A DNA stretch of 64,000 bases, from positions 15,314,366 to 15,378,365 of the forward strand of contig CM028886.1 of NCBI GenBank assembly GCA_016801885.1. The letters are read 5' to 3'. A program made the position numbers and the translations under genes. How positions within the stretch are numbered: the stretch's first letter is position 1; each line of letters begins with the position of its first letter. The stretch is from Toxotes chatareus (Eukaryota; Chordata; Actinopteri; Toxotidae). Under the pieces are notes generated by a model. It made no database searches and had not been told where the DNA came from. It saw nothing but the letters and a program-made list of their open reading frames with translations. This document shows positions 58,470 through 64,000 of this stretch, in pieces.

Positions 58470-61400
58470 GTAAGCATCCTTATCACACACCTGCAAAGGC
58501 CACTCACACTTTGTTGTAAGAGTAGGTATTAAATGGTAGATCTGATATCTGATTGCAGATTCAGCTATTCATGTTATCCTTCCTCACTTGGCACTGTTGA
58601 CATTGCAGGAAAAAATGTATTGTGTATTGGCGTGACTGGAAATGGAAGAGACTGTCTCACATTAGTTCACTCAGACGAGAGGTCATTAATACACAGTTTT
58701 TCAACAGTAAAATCCTAAATGTAATTTTAAATTTAGCTTTCACTGAGGATAACCTGATTTACATTTGAAAAGTCATACCAGATATCAAAATTTGTCATTC
58801 CAAAATGAGCATAATGGGGGCGTCACCACCACCTTAAGTTCAGTCAGGCTGAATTTGTCAGAAAGGAGTGTGATTATTAGAAGGAGGAAACAAGCAGCAG
58901 CAGCAGAAAACAATCTAGTTTTAGGAAAGTGGGAAAAGTACAACATGCATATTAACTGCCTGCTGATACCATACACTCTAATTTCCATTGAGACTTTAGC
59001 AAACAGAAAGACAGACAGAAGGATATAAATATTTCCCAGTCAGCCAGGGAGAGCAGTCCTTTATGCATATAGATTTGGTATCAGTAGGTGCAGTAAAACC
59101 TAATGCAGGTTTTAACACTTCTCTCATCTAAAACAAATAGACTATCAGAGAAGGAGGAAGTAAGAAGAAGAGAGAGACTGACATAGTGATAGGTAGGTAG
59201 TTATATGTGTGTGTGCATGTATATGCATCTGTTTTCTCTAAACCCACTTAGGCAGGCTCACAGAATCATGCTGTGTCACTATCTATCACCAAACATTTAT
59301 ATTGTGTTTTTGGTTTACTGATTTCCTGTTTATATGTGTGCTGTTTTCAGAAAACTGCTGTATCACTGTGTAGTTTAAACTCTGTTGTTGTGTTTTGGGT
59401 TTAGTGTCTGATTGGCCAGAAGGGACTGACCAAATGGTGGTTTACTCAATGTTCTAATTTCAATATCTCATAAATTTCTCATGTAAATTTATTACGCAGA
59501 AAAAATTTAGTTTCACTTTTTTCCTGAAAGCTTTTTCCTTTAAATTTGGAGGACAAAGTTTGGAAAGATTAAATTTAGGGTCATACATGAATTTCTCCAT
59601 TATGAACAATTACAGGAGAATGCTTTTGATACACAGATTTCTCATTAGGTTTTTCCTGCATTAATGTGGCATCTTTCATCTCTTCTTTAATCATCCCCCT
59701 GTGGGATAAGTGACAATTCCCACATGACCTCCTGTTTCTGTAAGCTCTCGTAATGAAAAATGCTTTCATAATGAGATAAAGATAAAATATGAGGCACTGA
59801 CAAGTGGATTCATCAGCCGCTCCTATTTAAACACTTTTATATATATATATAACAACTTTATCTGCATGCAGGCTTCTCAGATCCTCATTCCCTTTCACAC
59901 TTTTTAGAGATCTATTTGTCCATATTGTATATTCTGCCACATTGCATTTTGTTTTTCTACCCTTTTAGTCAGGGATGACAAAGAAAATGACTCATCACTA
60001 AATATTCACCAGAACACGTATCCTCTATCAAATGCAAGCAAGTCACAGTGCACTGATAAATTTTCAGATGTATCCGATTTTCCCATATTACACAGGGCAT
60101 AGTTAAATTCATTGTCCGTATTTGTTCTCTGTGGTGGAGAAACTCTGATTTATTAAGGAGATGTGTTCAGTCATTTCTCACTCTAATAAAGGAGATACAG
60201 TAACATATTTCCCAGGGTACACTGCATTCATTGCAGCCTTACCGTGGGAGCCAACTGGCATGTTTGCACCAATAAATTACACATACTAGCATGTAGCACA
60301 GAAAGGTAATTATTGGTACCTTGAGGACCGTTGAATGAAATGAAACTGTTTCCCCTAAATGAAGTTTTATGTAGTTTGTATTTAGGTGGTAACGCTTTAG
60401 GTTTACAATGAAAATTGGTTTTCCATAGGACCTCTGAAGGGTGCTCAGTCAACGCAGGCACAAGACATTTTGTAGGATTCACACAATGTCACAAAATGAA
60501 CATGTTTTTTTAAAGACTAAAAGAAGTTTAACTCGAGCTCCCACTGTGAAAGGATTAGATGACTGGAAACAGAAACAGAATGAAGAAAAAGTGTAGTGGA
60601 AACTGAGGGAGTGGAGGTTTTGAAGGCAGATGGGTGCAAGTGTTTGGCTTTGAGCCTGGCTACTTAAGCACGCACAGACGTAATTTCTGACTGATTGTAG
60701 CATCTCCATATGGTGCACCATAGTTTATATCTTTGATACTCCTTTCACGCTGACCTTTGGGTGTTAAATGGGCAATTACCACTCAGAATCCTCAGTTTCC
60801 TCTTCTTTTTGTACTTTTTAAAAAAATCTTACATTCCATTTCTCTCATTCTGTTCTCTTTCTTTGTCCTAGTTTCCGTGTGTTTCTTTCATGTTTAAAAT
60901 GGGCTTTGCACACTTCCACTTAAGCCTTTCAGTATAATCCATTTCACCAAAATGAGTTTGGTGTATTCTTAGACATGTGCAGATTATTTCTTGAAGACAA
61001 ACGTCCCTGATAACAGAAAATAAAGTCAAAGTTACCCTAAAACAAATACTAACTATAACTGACTTTGTGAAATAAAACAAAAATATGTGGCCTAAAACCA
61101 ACATTGTTAAACAGCTGCAGTCAGCAGTATAAAATATTGTGCAAGGTTTTAGTCAGTTCGGGTAGGCAATCGAGCCCAAATGCTTAGCTTCATGTTTGTC
61201 ATGAACCTTTATTTGGATTAACCTGCATCCTATTGCAGCACCTAACTATATGTTCAAATGTAAACACACGTGTGCATCTATTTTACATTTATCCAAATTT
61301 ATGTGTTGGTGTTCATGTGTTGTACGTGTGTGTATGTGAGTGAGTTTGTGCGTGTGTCTTTGCATATCATTGAAAGAAATGATGGGTTGTCATATGCATT

Positions 61401-61523
61401 ATTCACTAGTATTTAAAATAAAGCACCTGCCATATGGTCCCAGCATAAAATATCCATTTACAGGAGCAAGAGCCAAGTTTATTTTATACCATCAGCAAAT
61501 TCTGTTAACAAGTGGGACAGAAC

Positions 61524-61556
<33 letters not shown>

Positions 61557-62810
61557 TGTAAGGAAAACAGAGGAGAGAGTGGCTCCTGGGAGGTTTTCTT
61601 GCCTATGGTACACTGAAATCTCATTACCAAACAAGCTTGAGCTATTTAAATTGCTCATGGTGTTTTGCATTTTGCTGCATCATGCCTCATTGTTTCTTCA
61701 CATGACAGTTAAAAGTCAAGCCTGACTAATTCTGCTTCTAAGTTATTTGTTTGAACTGAGTGTTGAATCTGTCAGTGTAGTTACCTTCCTACCATTTACA
61801 CTTTATATTGACCTAAACTAATATCAGCAAAGCAAAGAGATGTACAACAAAGTGCCATGTGTGTATTATGATGCAAAATGCAGAGGCTGTAGCTGTAACA
61901 CTGAGTTCAGAGTAACTCCTTGACCTTGACTTGAAACCTTTTCACATGATTGTCAGTCAGTCAAAATTTTAGTGACACATTATCTATTACACAGTAAGTA
62001 CATTCATCTATTTTACTCTCAAAATAACCAGACTTACCGAAAATGTCCACATTTTTCTCAAAGTAGTTTATATCTATACATCTATATACATATATCTTTG
62101 CAAAATCAGCCCCAGTTCCACTAAGAGAGAGACTTTGGAGCAACATCAATAAGATGCAAAATAGCCTTAATGAATATACAGTAGTTTGATGCAGACTTGA
62201 TCCAGAGTTCTCTCTGTGTGTGTGAGTGGGTGTCTGAGTCTCTCTCAGTTGGAGTCTTGAGTCTTCTGGTGGGTGGAGGAGCTGGATGGTGGAGGGTGTC
62301 CTCTGATCAAGTGACAGAAACAACAGGGAAAAGGTCAAATTTATGGTTAGAAAATGTGAAAAGGTGCAGCGGTTTAATGGCAAGCATTTCTTTTTTCAAT
62401 ACTGTTACAACACACACAAATTGTAACTTTATGTTACTGAAAGCCATTCGAAAGGATAATAATCAAAAGTGACCAGTGTTTCAGATTTTAACTTCAGTGT
62501 TGTGCTTCATTGTTTTTATCTGGTTGAATGTGGAAGATCTGTGAATCACCTTCAGATAGAACCGCAGACTGTAGTCCTACTGATCATTGCACAGCATTCA
62601 TGTACCATTTGATAGATTTAGTAATTAAATGTAATCCCCTGAGTGATGTATGCACAGTAATCTGTAATGAACAGACTTTGTTGTCTGATTGCCCGTTGAA
62701 CTTCAGCGAGTCTGACATGAACAGAATTTTCTCCACAGGAATTAAAAAATCTATGCTAAATTCATCTTTCTGTCATTTGTCCATTTGTCTCTCTCTCTCT
62801 CTCTTTCCAG
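58470..62810 (+). other. Intron 22 (4.3 kb)
   Basis: It contains a (GA)n repeat (61524-61556), a TA run near 59838-59850 and a non-repetitive stretch at 59590-59830 with homeodomain and GATA cores. No gene is seen on either strand. The acceptor CTCTCTCTCTCTTTCCAG is strong. Confidence 0.65.
61524..61556. repeat. (GA)n microsatellite
   Basis: About 16 GA units with one AA interruption. Confidence 0.9.
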
Positions 62811-62927
62811 TGTTCCTCGGCGTCTCTGGCTTGTCAACCTACCAGGTGCGTCCCAACAGCATGTGTGTCCAATGGCAGCCTCTTCTACATGCCACATTAT
62901 ACAGAGTCTCCATACAGTCTACACTCA
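62811..62927 (+). CDS. col14a1: col14a1 coding exon 22: FN3-8, first half (residues 914-952, continues beyond window)
   Basis: Acceptor CTCTTTCCAG, donor CTCA|GTAAGT, phase 1 in and out. It encodes LFLGVSGLSTYQVRPNSMCV, QWQPLLHATLYRVSIQSTL. The FLGV start and HATxYRV phrase fit COL14A1 FN3-8. The domain lacks its second half here; the next exon must lie right of 64000. Confidence 0.93.
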
Positions 62928-64000
62928 GTAAGTGGATTTGCTGTTTACGAGAGTGTACGGCGGTGTCTGTGTAAAAAAGGTGGTGGGGGGAAAAAAGTGT
63001 TCATTTCTTGATTTAGTGCTTTCATTAGTTTTGCTCTTTGTGTGAGAATGTGATACCCGACAGGCAGCTCACTCCAAGCGTTACCTGGACTGACTTATCT
63101 GGTCTGAATTCAAATTAAGTGTAACTTTATCAACTTGCTAAAATGTGGTCTGGGTCTCACCTTTTAACTGCAGTTAAAACAAAAACAAAACAAAACAAAA
63201 CAAATATCTCCAAAGAAAAGTTTCTTTCAGGCAAAGTGTCAGGCAAAGCAGTGGTCCTAGAGACATGCAGCTGACAGTTAGTTGTTCTCATCAACATCTC
63301 TGTGTGCACCTTCAGCCATACCAACATGTTTCACGGTTCCATGTTGTGAGAAACAAGGCTTTTGCCAGATAGGTGACTGGAATACAGTTCAGTCAGTAAA
63401 TCAGACATTTTACTAGAGTTGTGATATTTGGTGAGGTGGCTGGATTCAACTCCAAACTCTAAATGTGTTTCCTTATAGACTTAAAGTCTGTCCTCATGAA
63501 AGTGTCACCTCCGTTTTATTATTAACACAAAGACGAGTCGACTCAAGGACTTTGTGTTTTGTGTGTGTGTGATGGTTACATGTGTGTTGCTTGCATATAC
63601 CTTTCATAGTCATCTGGATGATATGAGCCTCTGAGGAAATAAATGTTATATATTTCTGTCGCTCTCACATGGCAGTGGGTTACATTGTAAAAGGATTTTC
63701 ATAAATCTCTTAGTTTGCACAAAGGAAGGGAGATACGATACGAGCACAATCTCTCCCCAGTAAATGACATGGGAGGAAACCGCTTTGAGAATAGCTCATG
63801 TCATCGCATCAGAAATAAAATCAGTAAAGACACAGAGTATGACCTTTAGAAGCTGTTTATTGTGCAGACTACTCAGTTATTAAATGTTAAAAAGGGAGAG
63901 TGAGAAAAATATCAACCAACTCTATTTTAATAACAATTATCAAAAGAAAAATCAACCTAAACCTCACCTTTGTTGTATTTTGTCCTTTATTTTCCCTTTA
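62928..64000 (+). other. Intron 23, 5' part
   Basis: It runs to the window edge with no further exon. It contains an (AAAAC)n stretch near 63176-63203 and otherwise mixed AT-rich sequence. Confidence 0.7.

Overview
The window looks like chromosomal DNA from a ray-finned fish, most likely a percomorph teleost. It is AT-rich and very dense in CA/TG microsatellites, and it carries foldback and retroelement-tail repeats of a kind I recognise as abundant in teleost genomes. Coding sequence is confined to short exons with GT-AG borders. No bacterial, phage or viral gene organisation is visible. The species cannot be named from the sequence.

One gene is supported: the 5' two thirds of a collagen type XIV alpha-1 chain (col14a1, undulin) on the + strand. 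One inferred non-coding exon (about 7720-7960) and 22 coding exons (9507-62927) join in a single open frame of 952 codons plus one base, and every splice phase is compatible. The order is signal peptide, FN3-1, an acidic linker, a von Willebrand factor A (vWA) domain with a complete MIDAS metal site, then FN3-2 to FN3-7 and the first half of FN3-8. A 12-residue Thr-rich linker sits between FN3-5 and FN3-6. One vWA followed by an unbroken run of FN3 domains fits COL14A1, and does not fit COL12A1 (second vWA after one FN3) or COL20A1 (fewer FN3 domains). The rest of the family architecture (end of FN3-8, second vWA, laminin-G/TSPN, collagen helices) would lie beyond the right edge. The sequence does not tell me whether this is the teleost a or b paralogue.

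Layout: 1 to about 7100 is upstream, non-genic sequence with two old mobile-element copies. About 7100-7960 is the promoter and 5' UTR region. 7961-42844 holds five large or medium introns with only four small coding exons. At 42845 the gene becomes compact: four vWA exons lie within 1.24 kb, followed by paired FN3 exons to 58469. A 4.3 kb intron and the first FN3-8 exon end the coding part.

The most interesting non-coding signals are these: UG repeats against several splice acceptors and CA repeats just inside several donors, giving one exon flanked by complementary repeats; a near-perfect hairpin at 17468-17531; a three-copy octamer-containing repeat at 36886-37000; and a homeodomain-site-rich block at 55860-56110 that looks like a conserved enhancer candidate. 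I found no previously undescribed biological system; this is an ordinary extracellular-matrix gene locus with some notable RNA-level and regulatory features.
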